A DNA stretch of 64,000 nt from Epinephelus fuscoguttatus (taxonomy: Eukaryota; Chordata; Actinopteri; Perciformes; Serranidae): NCBI RefSeq assembly GCF_011397635.1, contig NC_064770.1, positions 33,380,598-33,444,597 on the forward strand. The letters run 5' to 3'. This document shows, piece by piece, positions 13,201 to 26,060 of this stretch. Position numbers and translations under genes: made by a program. Each line of letters opens with the position of its first letter. Positions within the stretch are counted from its first letter, which is position 1. The notes beneath the pieces are model-generated. The model did not search any database. It saw only the letters and a list, made by a program, of their open reading frames with translations, and was not told where the DNA came from.

Positions 13201-16200
13201 GGGTGGAAAAACAGCGATGGCTCACAAAAAACACCCACGTTTGGGGACTATAAAGCTGGTGGAAAAACAGCAATGAGTCAGAAAAAACACCCACATTTGG
13301 GGGCTAAAAAGCTGGTGGAAAAACAGGAATGAGTCACAAAAAACACCCACGTTTTGGGACTATAAAGCTGGTGGAAAAACAGCAATGAGCCACTAAAAAC
13401 ACCCACGTTTTGGGACTATAAAGCTGGTGGAAAAACAGCAATGAGTCACAAAAAACACCCACGTTTGGGGACTATAAAGCTGGTGGAAAAACAGTGATGA
13501 GTCACAAAAAACACCCACGTTTGGGGGCTATAAAGCTGGTGGAAAAACAGCGATGAGTCATAAAAAAAACCCACGTTTGGGGGCTATAAAGCTGGTGGAA
13601 AAACAGTGATGAGTCACAAAAAACCCACGTTTGGGGACTATAAAGCTGGTGGAAAAACAGCAATGAGCCACTAAAAACACCCACGTTTGGGGGCTATAAA
13701 GCTGGTGGAAAAACAGCGATGAGCCACTAAAAACATCCACGTTTGGGGGCTAGAAAGCTGGTGTAAAAACAGTGATGAGTCACAAAAAACACCCACGTTT
13801 GGGGGCTATAAAGCTGGTGGAAAAACAGCAATGAGTCACAAAAAACACCCACGTTTGGGGACTATAAAGCTGGTGGAAAAACAGCAATGAGTCACAAAAA
13901 ACACCCACGTTTGGGGACTATAAAGCTGGTGGAAAAACAGCAATGAGTCACAAAAAACACCCACGTTTGGGGACTATAAAGCTGGTGGAAAAACAGCAAT
14001 GAGCCACTAAAAACACCCACGTTTGGGGACTATAAAGCTGGTGGAAAAACAGCAATGAGCCACTAAAAACACCCACGTTTGGGGGCTAAAAAGCTGGTGG
14101 AAAAACAGCGATGAATTCCTTAAAAAACACCCACATCTGGGGGCTATAAAGTTGGTGGAAAAAACAGTGACGTGGCACTAAAAACACCCACATTTAAGAC
14201 TATAAAGCTGGTGGAAAACAGGGATGGATTCCTAAAAAACACCCACGTTTGGGGACTATAAAGCTGGTGGAAAAACAGCAATGAGTCACAAAAAACACCC
14301 ACGTTTGGGGGCTATAAAGCTGGTGGAAAAACAGCGATGAGTCACAAAAAACACCCACGTTTTGGGACTATAAAGCTGGTGGAAAAACAGCAATGAGTCA
14401 CAAAAAACACCCACGTTTGGGGGCTATAAAGCTGGTGGAAAAACAGTGACGTGGCACTAAAAACACCCACATTTAAGACCGAAAAGCTGCAGCTAACACA
14501 GGGATGGATTCCTAAAAAACACCCACGTTTGGGGACTATAAAGCTGGTGGAAAAACAGCAATGAGTCACAAAAAACACCCACGTTTGGGGGCTATAAAGC
14601 TGGTGGAAAAACAGCAATGAGTCACAAAAAACCCACGTTTTGGGGACTATAAAGCTGGTGGAAAAACAGCAGGGATGGATCACAAAACACCCACGTTTGG
14701 GGACTATAAAGCTGGTGGAAAAACAGCAATCAGTCACAAAAAACACCCACGTTTGGGGACTATAAAGCTGCAGGTAACACAGCGTTGGGTCACAAAAAAC
14801 ACCCATGTTTGGGGACTATAAAGCTGGTGGAAAAACAGCGATCAGTCACAAAAAACACCCACGTTTGGGGACTATAAAGCTGGTGGAAAAACAGCAATGA
14901 GTCACAAAAAATACCCACGTTTGGGGGCTAAAAAGCTGCAGGTAGCACAGCGTTGGGTCACAAAAAACATCCTAATTTGGGGGCTAAAAAGTTGCAGGTA
15001 ACACAGCGGTGAATTCACAAAAAACCTCCATGTTTGGGGACTATAAAGCTGGTGGAATAACAGTGACGTGCCACTAAAAACACCCAAATTTAAGACCGAA
15101 AAGCTGCAGGTAACACAGGGATGGATTCCTAAAAAACACCCACATTTGGGGACTATAAAGCTGGTGGAAAAACAGCAATGAGCCACTAAAAACACCCACG
15201 TTTTGGGACTATAAAGCTGGTGGAAAAACAGCGATGAGCCACTAAAAACACCCACGTTTGGGGACTATAAAGCTGGTGGAAAAACAGCAATGAGTCACTA
15301 AAAACATCCACGTTTGGGGACTATAAAGCTGGTGGAAAAACAGCAATGAGTCACTAAAAACATCCACGTTTGGGGACTATAAAGCTGGTGGAAAAACAGT
15401 GATGAGTCACAAAAAACACCTACGTTTGGGGGCTATAAAGCTGGTGGAAAAACAGTGATGAGTCACAAAAAACACCTACGTTTGGGGGCTATAAAGCTGG
15501 TGGAAAAACAGTGATGAGTCACAAAAAACACCTACGTTTGGGGGCTATAAAGCTGGTGGAAAAACAGTGATGAGTCACAAAAAACACCTACGTTTGGGGG
15601 CTATAAAGCTGGTGGAAAAACAGCAATGAGTCACAAAAAACACCCACGTTTGGGGACTATAAAGCTGGTGGAAAAACAGCAATGAGTCACTAAAAACATC
15701 CACGTTTGGGGACTATAAAGCTGGTGGAAAAACAGCAATGAGTCACTAAAAACATCCACGTTTGGGGACTATAAAGCTGGTGGAAAAACAGCAATGAGTC
15801 ACAAAAAACACCCACGTTTGGGGGCTATAAAGCTGGTGGAAAAACAGCAATGAGTCACAAAAAACCCACGTTTTGGGACTATAAAGCTGGTGGAAAAACA
15901 GCAATGAGTCACAAAAAACACCTACGTTTGGGGGCTATAAAGCTGGTGGAAAAACAGCAATGAGTCACAAAAAACACCTACGTTTGGGGGCTATAAAGCT
16001 GGTGGAAAAACAGCAATGAGTCACAAAAAACACCCACGTTTGGGGACTATAAAGCTGGTGGAAAAACAGCAATGAGTCACTAAAAACATCCACGTTTGGG
16101 GACTATAAAGCTGGTGGAAAAACAGCAATGAGTCACAAAAAACACCCACGTTTGGGGGCTATAAAGCTGGTGGAAAAACAGCGATGAGTCACAAAAAACA

Positions 16201-17262
16201 CCCACGTTTGGGGGCTAAAAAGCTGCAGGTAACACAGCGATGAATTCCTTAAAAAACACCCACATCTGGGGGCTATAAAGTTGGTGGAAAAAACAGTGAC
16301 GTGGCACTAAAAACACCCACATTTAAGACCGAAAAGCTGCAGCTAACACAGGGATGGATTCCTAAAAAACACCCACGTTTGGGGACTATAAAGCTGGTGG
16401 AAAAACAGCAATGAGTCACAAAAAACACCCACGTTTGGGGACTATAAAGCTGGTGGAAAAACAGCAATGAGTCACAAAAAACACCCACGTTTGGGGACTA
16501 TAAAGCTGGTGGAAAAACAGTGATGAGTCACAAAAAACCCACGTTTGGGGACTATAAAGCTGGTGGAAAAACAGCAATGAGCCACTAAAAACACCCACGT
16601 TTGGGGACTATAAAGCTGGTGGAAAAACAGCGATGAGTCACAAAAAACACCCACGTTTGGGGACTATAAAGCTGGTGGAAAAACAGCAATGAGTCACTAA
16701 AAACATCCACGTTTGGGGACTATAAAGCTGGTGGAAAAACAGCAATGAGTCACAAAAAACACCCACGTTTGGGGACTATAAAGCTGGTGGAAAAACAGCA
16801 ATGAGTCACTAAAAACATCCACGTTTGGGGACTATAAAGCTGGTGGAAAAACAGCAATGAGTCACTAAAAACACCCACGTTTGGGGACTATAAAGCTGGT
16901 GGAAAAACAGCAATGAGTCACTAAAAACATCCACGTTTGGGGACTATAAAGCTGGTGGAAAAACAGCAATGAGTCACAAAAAACACCCACGTTTGGGGAC
17001 TATAAAGCTGGTGGAAAAACAGCAATGAGTCACAAAAAACACCCACGTTTGGGGACTATAAAGCTGGTGGAAAAACAGCAATGAGCCACTAAAAACATCC
17101 ACGTTTGGGGACTATAAAGCTGGTGGAAAAACAGCAATGAGTCACAAAAAACACCCACGTTTGGGGACTATAAAGCTGGTGGAAAAACAGCAATGAGCCA
17201 CTAAAAACACCCACGTTTGGGGACTATAAAGCTGGTGGAAACACAGCGATGAGTCCCAAGAA
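10215..17262 (+). repeat. ~7-kb tandem array of a 56-bp unit (about 125 copies)
   Basis: The consensus unit contains, in order, TGAGTCACAAAAAACACCC, ACGTTTGGGGACTATAAAGC and TGGTGGAAAAACAGC. Adjacent units differ by a few substitutions (TGAGCCA for TGAGTCA, GGGGGCT for GGGGACT). Some units are shortened by 2-3 bp (ACCCACGTTTTGGG form). The left edge units are the most diverged and the centre is most uniform. Open frames of up to ~150 aa on both strands repeat the unit in three frames (56 = 3x18+2) and are not genes. Not CRISPR: there are no unique spacers. Confidence 0.95.
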
Positions 17263-20200
17263 ACACAGGCGTCTTGCGAATGTGTCATGCCATTCATCAT
17301 TCCTTCCACCCACTGATGACAAAGTCAGCTCAAATATGTCACTGGAGAAATGTTGATTTGATATGTATGGAACATATTACAACATTTTCCTCTGACAACT
17401 GGACTGCTGAAACAAAACGATCAATTTTTGCATCTTTGCTACTTTGCAGAAGAATGCTCATCTCTTGCTCCATAACACACAATGTAAAACACTTAAATAT
17501 GGATTCTAGATTCCCTGCAGTGGAGATACTTTTTCCTCCTACTTAAACTTAAATCACACCATCAGCCACGTAACTAGATACAATATACACAACAACTTCA
17601 TGTAGTTTACAGGACACATGCACCAAGTAACGTACATGTAAAATTAAGGCTCTTTAAACATGGTTTTGAAATTAGTTGGGGTCAAGCTTACATTTTAATG
17701 TTAATAAATTGCAGCACATGAACCAAATGTGTTTCTGTCTGGCTGGTATTATATTCTCTGAATCCAGTGTGCCCTACAATTTCTGTTAAATTATTACAAG
17801 TTTGTACAAATGTGTTTACAGAGAGTGACATCATCTGGCACCAAAGATCAGCCAATACCAGCTTTTACACAGATTTTGTTTAAATCCAAAGCTCCATATT
17901 TATTGCTTTATTTTTGTTTAATCCTCTCAAAAACTGCGTTATCATGTGAGTATAATGACACGACAGGCACTTGGAAACCACATCCTGAGAAACATAGGAG
18001 TGCCTCATATTTAGTAGAAATGTCAGGTTAAGAGAGGGCGATGATGATGGGCCTAACAGTCACAGGACTGTGTGGCTTCTATTTTGATGCTGTCGACCCA
18101 GAGCCCGCTGACCTTTAACTGTCACCCCTGCATGTGTGTGTGCTTCACAACAAACTACATCATCTCAGCCATGACAGGACAAGTTTTTTAGTGCCATCTG
18201 TGTGTGTTTCTTCTCTAGGTTTAAAACCTCAGTCCTTTATAATCTTTGAATTTTGTCAGTGCTGCAATGTATTTACTGGAACTAAAACAGTTTTAATTTG
18301 CAGACTGAGCCTCAAAGGTTGCACACATTGTGTTTAGACAGTGAAGTCAAATCACCAATTCAGTAAGAATCAAAGCAGATCCATTATTGCTAGGAGTTTT
18401 CCTTTTTCAAGTGATTTTATTACTTTTATATTCACTGTAAATTTCTCATGACATCACAAGTAACTATTTCAATCAAAGTTTATCCATGCAAATAATCTAA
18501 TCAAATAATTTAGATTTTTGCACAGATTTGAATGGGCAAATGTTTTTTTAATCAGCATAAAAATAATTTAATAAAGTAATTAAGATGAATTAATAAAAAT
18601 TGTAAACTTGTATTGATTATTATTTCTCAAATCTACCAAAAGGCTGGAAGTCCCGCATCATTTCACTAAAACCATATCATTTAATGTTTTATATATAATT
18701 GGAAAATTATGTTTTTTTCTTTTAAAAACTGTAAAGCTACTCAAGAAAAAAACAACTGTAATTATTGAGGCACAATTATACATTTTATAATAAGCAAGAC
18801 AAGACTTTTCAATTCTTTATTTCCCTGGAATAAATGTATTATTTATATTATTTATAGGCCTAATAGAAAAAAATGTAGGCTGGAAAAAAATAATCCGATC
18901 TTAAATAACAGGTGCATTTATAATGTTTTGGCTCATAAATTATTTTTTTATATATAGATAAAAACTGTCAATATTTGCAGCGATGAGGTATTAAAGCAGC
19001 AGAATTATCTTAGGCTATATACATAAAGCCTACATTACGCAGTTATTTTTCCGAACGTTTCATCTATCTATTTTTGGCATAATTAAATTTCTAGTCTGCA
19101 GACTACAGAGGTCATCCATCATCATCCCGAGGGCAACGTTTTCGGACAGAGGTCTCTAGGTTAGTATTTTATTAAACAAGAATAAATGATGTCGCTTTTC
19201 TCCAGGCAGATAATTTGGAAGCTTTCTCACTGATACTTAAAATAAATAAAAAGTTTACTAAAACATAAAACTCAAATCATTATTTGAGCAACCAGCACAT
19301 TACTCCACAACATCTTGTGGCCACAGAACCGTGTAAGATTAATCTGCATTTTTCGGTCTCACCTAAATGTCACTCACTCATGGAGCGATGTATTTGTTGG
19401 GCCTGTTCACTTCCCCTCACCTCCGTTATTTGCGCACAAACACACACACGCCAAAACAAGCACTCACGTCAAACCGAGGCCGGGCCGCAAATCCTCCGCT
19501 GCACAGCGGGAGAGAAATCCCCGGAGTGTCTCTGTGAAGATCCCCGGGTTTAAAGCTCCAGGAGCCGGACGGTCCCACCGCAGCCTCCCGGGGGCCGGAG
19601 TCGCCGCGCTCCTGGAGCATTTTACTCTTTATATGTGAGAGTTTGTTGAGAGGCGGACAAAGAGTGGCGGTGGAGGGGAAGACACAAGCTTTTTCCTTCT
19701 TTTCTTTTCTTTTTTCATATGCACAGAACTGCTTTTTGTTCCCCCCGCTTTTTTTCATTAAAGGGAGAAGGGGGTGCTCGTTTTTGATCACATGATTCCA
19801 ATTCACCTGAGATAAAACAAAGGACGCAAAGAAAGGAGGGAGAGAGGCAGAGAATCAGACAGAGAGATGCTCTCATGGTTAGGATTCCCTTATCACGGTC
19901 AACATTTAAAAAAAAAAAAAAAAGTGGTGATTTTTGGATTGGGTGCCAGTGTGTCGCATGGCGGGGATACAAGGGGTCATTGTTGGGGAAGAACAGCGCT
20001 GGTGTTTGTATCCGTGCGGCCCATGATGTCCCCTCTCCTCTCTCCTTTCTGCGTTAGACTGTTTGGTCTCTAACGCGCGCTCTGTTGCGCTCAGACAGAG
20101 GCGCTGATGCAATTATAACAGTCACGCGTGGACATAAAGGGGCGCACTGTCGGATGCCACCACGTAATCTTTTTAAGGGCCTTTGAATGTTATCTACACC

Positions 20201-20350
20201 TGCGATGTGGCGCTGAGTGCAAATGGATAAACATTCATATCAGTCTCAATTACACCCTCAGAATGTATGCTTTTATCTCGGGATCACTTTGGAAATATGT
20301 GTTTTTAAAGTGCTTTCCTCTGGGATGTTTGTGTCTCGCCACACCTTTGA
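17263..20350. other. Upstream non-coding sequence of sox10, AT-rich with one GC-rich block
   Basis: No gene and no recognised repeat. Mostly AT-rich, with A and T runs. A GC-rich block at about 19470-19680 (CpG-bearing, including GCTCCAGGAGCCGG and CGCGCTCCTGGAGC) stands out and could be a regulatory element. A 15-bp A run begins at about 19909. Confidence 0.5.
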
Positions 20351-20356
20351 GACGGT

Positions 20357-21300
20357 GTGCTTTTAAATTCCTAATAAAAAAAATCAAATCAGACACATTT
20401 TACCACTCTAAATCCAGCATCGGCTTCGCAGTATCATGATGTGCAATCATTCTGTGGCTCAAATGTTTGTTTCTGCCTAGAAATGGTGGAAACCTCCTTC
20501 ACACGAGCCATTTCTGATGCAAATCCATTGACAGACCTTTATAAATGTTCAGTCAAAACAAACTGTCTATGTGATCGTGTTTATGTGCGCAACGGTGCGT
20601 AAAATCTGAGCACCTGTGTTGTCAAAATGCAACATTCTCTGCTGTTGTGCTTTTAAATTCCTCACAATAACCAAATCAGACACATTTTACCACTTTAAAT
20701 CTTACATTGGCTTCGCGACATTACGATGTGCAATATAAATATTGAACATTATGTTGCACAATGAACATTATAAATATTCAGTCAAAACAAACTATCTGAT
20801 CGTGTTTATGTGCGCAAAGGTGCGTAAAATCTGAGCACTTATGCTGGCAAAATGTAACACTCTCTCCTCTGCATCTTATTTAAGACTTGAACAGCAGTAA
20901 ACATGTTTGATGAACTCCACCCTCTGTCTGTTTGTCCCCATCTTCCTCAAAAACGGTTCAGGCCTCTGATATCCTCTGACATTTTTTGTGCCATGATGCT
21001 CCTTGGAGTCGTTGTGCTTTTAAATTCCTCACTAAAATTAAATCAGACACATTTTACCACTTTAAATCTTACACCCGCTTCGCAACATCGTGAAATGCAA
21101 TCATTCTGTGGCCCAAATTTCTTCCTAGAAAAGTAGAAAAATTTCCATCACACGATGCACATCCAGTAACACTGACCTTAATAAATATTCAGTCAAAACA
21201 AACTGTCTATTTGATCGTGTTTATGTGCGCAAAGGTGCGTAAAATCTTTGTTGTCAAAATGCAACACTCTCCACTGGCTGCATCTTAGACTTGAACAGCA
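20357..21300 (+). repeat. Degenerate tandem triplication upstream of sox10
   Basis: Three units begin GTGCTTTTAAATTCCT at 20357, GTGCTTTTAAATTCCTC at 20647 and 21014. Each continues with CAGACACATTTTACCAC, then GTCAAAACAAACTG, a GTGTTTATGTGCGCAA stretch and GGTGCGTAAAATC. Later parts (GACTTGAACAGCA, ATGTTTGATGAACTCCA) are shared by the second and third. Spacing is 290 and 367 bp. No coding sequence. Confidence 0.8.
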
Positions 21301-21894
21301 CTGAACATGTTTGATGAACTCCAGCCTCTGTTTGTCTCAGTTTAACGCAAGAAGCGATCAGGCCTCTGATAAAGCTTTAATTTAAATCTGTGGATATATG
21401 AAATTGCCTCCGAGCGTGTTCTGAAATCTAAAATTAAACTGCGTCATCTTCGACACGTGAGAACACCAGTTTCTCAGCCGATGGATTGTCCTCGAAACTC
21501 CTGCAGGCGAAACACTTAATTTAATTGAGTCCATATATGTTTTAGATTCGTGTAGCTTCGATTTAAGTAAGCGTGTTTGAAATGTAAATGTTGGCACCCG
21601 TAAGAGAAATGGTCCTTTTAATTAACTGGACTTCAAGTTAACACCAAAACAAGACCTGCATAATTTCTCAGGTGTGCAATTACGTATGAATGATGGTCAT
21701 CTTCACATGAAATCGTCAGAACAGATCATGTACAAAATGAAACGCTTTTGTACTTTGCTGTGCGTAAAATTTGGTGCGCACAATTACGCACGCTTATATA
21801 TTAACTTCCACTTATTTTAAGGACACCAAACTTAAAATTTCCTCTCATTTTGATATTAAGAAAGAGCGAGAGCGCTGCAAAGAAAGAATTATTG

Positions 21895-22132
21895 CTTCAA
21901 CCAATCAGAGCTCTCTTCTCCAGCGTCCGCACTGCTCCTTTAAGACTCGTCCTCCCCAGCATCTTTTTTTTCTATCTGCCTCATACAAGGAGCTCTTTAA
22001 GCCCCGGCACCGACACACAGAGCAGGCATTCATACTCGGGCAGCGCGAGCGAGGGGGCTCGGGAGCGAGCGTCACTTTGGAAACTCACGGATTCTCGTGC
22101 TAAACCGGCGACCTCCTTTTCTCATTACTGAA
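21895..22132 (+). promoter_or_regulatory. sox10: Probable sox10 promoter and non-coding first exon
   Basis: A CCAATCAG (CCAAT box) at about 21900 is followed by a CpG-richer stretch and a donor-like GTAAGG at 22133. This is consistent with a short non-coding first exon ending at 22132 and an intron of ~3.5 kb. Non-coding first exons are known for Sox10 in other vertebrates. No TATA box is evident and the start site is not defined by sequence. Confidence 0.4.
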
Positions 22133-25100
22133 GTAAGGCGCTTAGCATTTCCAACTCTTTTCCTCTCTGCTGCTGCTGCTGGGGGCTGCTCTGACTCTGC
22201 GGTTTGATTGTTTCTTCTAGTCGGAATCGGAGAGGAGAACCCCAGACTCTGAATTACAGATGTGATTTTAGAATCAAATAATCTTAACATTGCATTGATG
22301 ATTATTAACAACTGTTTGCGAGCTCTGGCGTTGGTTTCAGACTGATCCAAAATGACTGATGACTTGTTCGTTCTTTAATAATTTAGCAAGTTATTTCAGT
22401 CACTCGGGTCCTTCTGTAGAACCACACGAGAAACGTGTCGTTAAAAGATGTTTTTTCATATTTTACGCACAATGTCCGACATTTTTTGGCGATGATTATC
22501 ATAAAAAATAATTTTCCATATCGTGATAATTCTTGTAATGATAGCCTTGTTACTGTGTCAGTGTTACAAGTGCTCCTGTTTTCAGTTATCCATCATTTGT
22601 TTGGACAGTTTTTCTTGACAAGAATTTTAAAAGTCAAGCTTTTTCTTTTTAACTTGGAGACATTAACAACCCTTTTCGCACTAAGAAAAGCATAATGCTC
22701 AAACATTTTTTTAAAGAAGGGGAAAGTTTTGAGAAGTTGTAAGAGACTGAGAAACAAATAAGCCTTATCCTCGACACGGACTTTGGTTCAGATGGAAAAA
22801 AAAGCAGTGTCTGGACTATTTATTTACATATTTTGTGCATCTTTGGCTGGTTTGTTCTATATTTACTGTTGTTCTTGGGGGCTGTGCGGACTGGATGCTA
22901 CCAGATATATGAGCTATTGTTAATCTAATCGCAGAAACAAGCAAATTAAGGCCAACTCTCTGGCAACTCAAGCGGCGATAATGAGCTCACATAGCCGGAA
23001 TTCATTACGCACAGTAAATGTGCTCAGTGATGTAAATTAACAACAAGCGTGATTTGAGGGGTGTTTCAAAAACAATTTATATGTAACATATTATCAGATA
23101 ATAAAATCAAATGACAACTGATGAGCGTGCCCAGCGGATAGACGACTCTCTGTTGAGTCCGTGATTCGCTTGTTTGTTCCTAATTTGAGGTGCAATCTGT
23201 TAAATAAATAACATACTTTATAATCAGTGTGGTCAGTGACTAAAGGGAATTAAAAGCACTTTAAGATCATTGCTCTTGTCTTTCTTTGATAAGATCGACA
23301 TGATAAGCAAACATTGGCAACGTGTGCGCAATGGCGCGTCTGGTGTCTTTACGCACGATGTTTACGCATTGTGTCTGTGCAGCAGGGACACTGTGGAGAC
23401 AGTCTGTGAAGTGGCCTTGCAGACCAGGTGGCAGGCGAATATCATTATCAATGCGCCTCGGACAGATGGTGAAGCTTTACGCACCTCTGCTGGAACTGGA
23501 TCCGATTCTTGACATTCAGTCTGACGTTAATTAAACATTGTCAGAATACGTCAAACGTTTATTAAGAGTCACACGACACCATGTGTAATTTACCTCTGGT
23601 AGGCCTATATATTGTCAGAATCATTATATAAACTCACTTACAGCAGCCTATATGCATAGTTTGTTTCTAGGCTAAACGTTAAAACAGCGCGGAACATTTT
23701 CCCCAAATATAAAGGTGAGGTAACCTGAGTGTTAAGTGGGTATATCCCCCCCTACTTAACCCACACATGAACACACAGACTGTAAAACTGACATGCTGTT
23801 TCATAATGTCACTGGACGTGAGCGAGATCGCTAATTTTCCTGCAACACGACACCGGGGCAGAAAACAAACCAACGCGCTGTGCGTTGCTGGTTCACAGGA
23901 AGTTCGCTGATTTCGGACGTAAAGTTCGAGGCGGGCGTGTTGATTTAATAGACAAAACAAGGACACATTTTGCTCCCGCCGATAGACCTGCCCCTGTTTG
24001 ACAAACAGACTGTGTCTAATTCACACACGCGGACCGTACCGACGCGCACGCACACACGAGGTTTATATTTCCAGCGCCAGGCCGTGTTTATCCAAGAAGT
24101 GCGGGGTATAAATCCAACGTCTGTGCTGCTGCGGCCTCGTATCATTCCAACACTCTCTCTCCGGGGAGCTTGGAATAACTGCTAAACCTTTAACAGTAGG
24201 AAAGGGGTGGAGGGGTGGGGGTGCAGGCCTGCAGAGGCGCGGCGCTATGGAGCTGGACCTCTGCAAACATGTATAGCCTAGACTTATTTTAAGACTGAAC
24301 TTTATACACTTTAGGAATAAAAGAAACCTCTGTGAATTTTAATTCTGAAAAAAAAATCCGAACTGTTATACCCAGTCTTGACCCATTTGATAAAACTGAT
24401 TTAATGTTCCAGGTATGTGAAAATAAAAATTGAATAGAAGCAATGAACACATGTGAGACTATTTTAGCCCATGCACCTTTGTTTCTCACATAGTTTTCAG
24501 CGAATATTAAGTCCTTTATATGTTGTCCTACATGAAAATGTCTCCAATACTCACGTGAAGTTTCAACATAAATGTAGATTTCAGATAAAAGAAGCAGAGG
24601 ATTTTTATTCTGGCGAAATTTGAGACATTTACACCATAAATTTGATGCAAACTTGCGCACAAATTCGCAGAAATAAATTCACATGAACGCACGAAATGAA
24701 ACTTCTCGTCGTACTCATACTCGTCTGTGCACACTGTAACTTTTGTCTAACAGGTTTTTGCCTGATGAAGGTCTAGTCACCGGAACATTGCAGTTGAATT
24801 AAAGTCATTATTTTTGCAAGTTAGAGAGTGTGCAGGAGTCTTTTCCACAAGTTTTGTTCTTCTCCTCCTTCTTATACGCACCTGTTTGGAAATAAATGTG
24901 TTTAGTATTCCTTTGTTGTGTGTGGCAATATCGTATCATCACACAGTGCCAAGTATCAATTTTTTAATTATATAAATTATTAATATTACAAATACAAATT
25001 AAACTTTAGGTAGCCTAGAATAATAAAATCAAATGCTTTTCCAGCCCACTATACATTTTGCGGCAAAAAAATAAAATAGCTGAAGTGAGCTGAAAACTCC

Positions 25101-25657
25101 TCTTACTTATCTTATTTGATGAAATAGATGTTCTCCTTTGGGGACATAATTTACAGTTGAAAAAAAGTAATACATCGCAATATATTTAAAATCGCAATAA
25201 TATTTTATCATGACTTAAGTATCGTGATAATATCATAACGGGATTCCCGTTGTGATATTTTTATATGTGTCCCTCCTGGAGATTGAAGCAATCACAGGAG
25301 ACTCTCTTTTTTTATATCTTTATACGGGTTGCTATAGTGTAGTTAAAGGTGGAGGCAATGTGAGGACATGGCCCCACAAAGGGACTACTTTATTGAGAAA
25401 AACTGGGGTGGGACAATCGCTTCAGGGCCAGTCTTTTAGCCTTTATAACTGTGATGGAGAGAAAATCACTGTGCAAAATCAAGCCCGAATGATCCACACA
25501 GTGAGGTCTTTACTTCGCCTCATGTATTGAAAACACTCACAGACAACAGCTCCTCCACCTGAGACATAGAGTGAATACACCTACAGGTGTTGGTGAAGTA
25601 TCTGTTGCCTGATTAGGCATTGCTGATCTGACGCTCCTGATCATTCTGCTGTTCCAG
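22133..25657 (+). other. sox10: Probable sox10 first intron
   Basis: No open frame resembles a protein. Two notable parts: scattered TTACGCAC octamers (22463, 23005, 23349, 23477), and a GC-richer block at 23820-24250 containing GGTATAAATCC. SoxE genes keep enhancers in such introns, but none can be named from this sequence alone. Confidence 0.4.
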
Positions 25658-25734
25658 GTCGTGTCTGTTGGATATCAACCGCGGGACAAACGGAGGAGAG
25701 AGTGAAGGGGAAGTCAGGAGGGAAGTGAGACTGG
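25658..25734 (+). other. sox10: Candidate second non-coding (5' UTR) exon of sox10
   Basis: Bounded by a good acceptor (pyrimidine-rich tract ending CCAG at 25657) and a strong donor GTGAGT at 25735. It contains no ATG. It lies between the probable first exon and the coding start, so an untranslated exon here would fit a spliced leader. This rests on splice signals only; transcript data would settle it. Confidence 0.4.
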
Positions 25735-26060
25735 GTGAGTTTGGTGCTGACAGCTGTGCATTAGCAGGTAAACTGGGGTCCAAGGTGCGCGCTGAGCCGC
25801 CTATGATACCAACAACACGGATGGAAAGAACTTTAATGTGGAACCCTCACAGAGTTTTGCAACGGAGGCTGAGAGTAGAGACAGACTGGCAGTTCATATT
25901 ATAACTTGAAGGAGCCCAGAGGGACAGATCAGACAGCCGACACTCCGTGCATCACTGTAGGGATTAACAGCATCAAGGACCCGACAGGTAGAGCTGAGCG
26001 TTTAGGAACAGACCTTGCATCTTCTGCGCACCTAGTGGCTTGTGTGTGTGTAGGAGGAGG

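Noticed and set aside
10238-16654. Many open frames of 60-177 aa on both strands (for example repeats of SHKKHPCLGA or FFHQLYSPQTW)
   Set aside because: They are the 56-bp unit read in rotating frames, with no unique sequence.
10215-17262. CRISPR-like array
   Set aside because: Units are contiguous without unique spacers, and this is a vertebrate genome.
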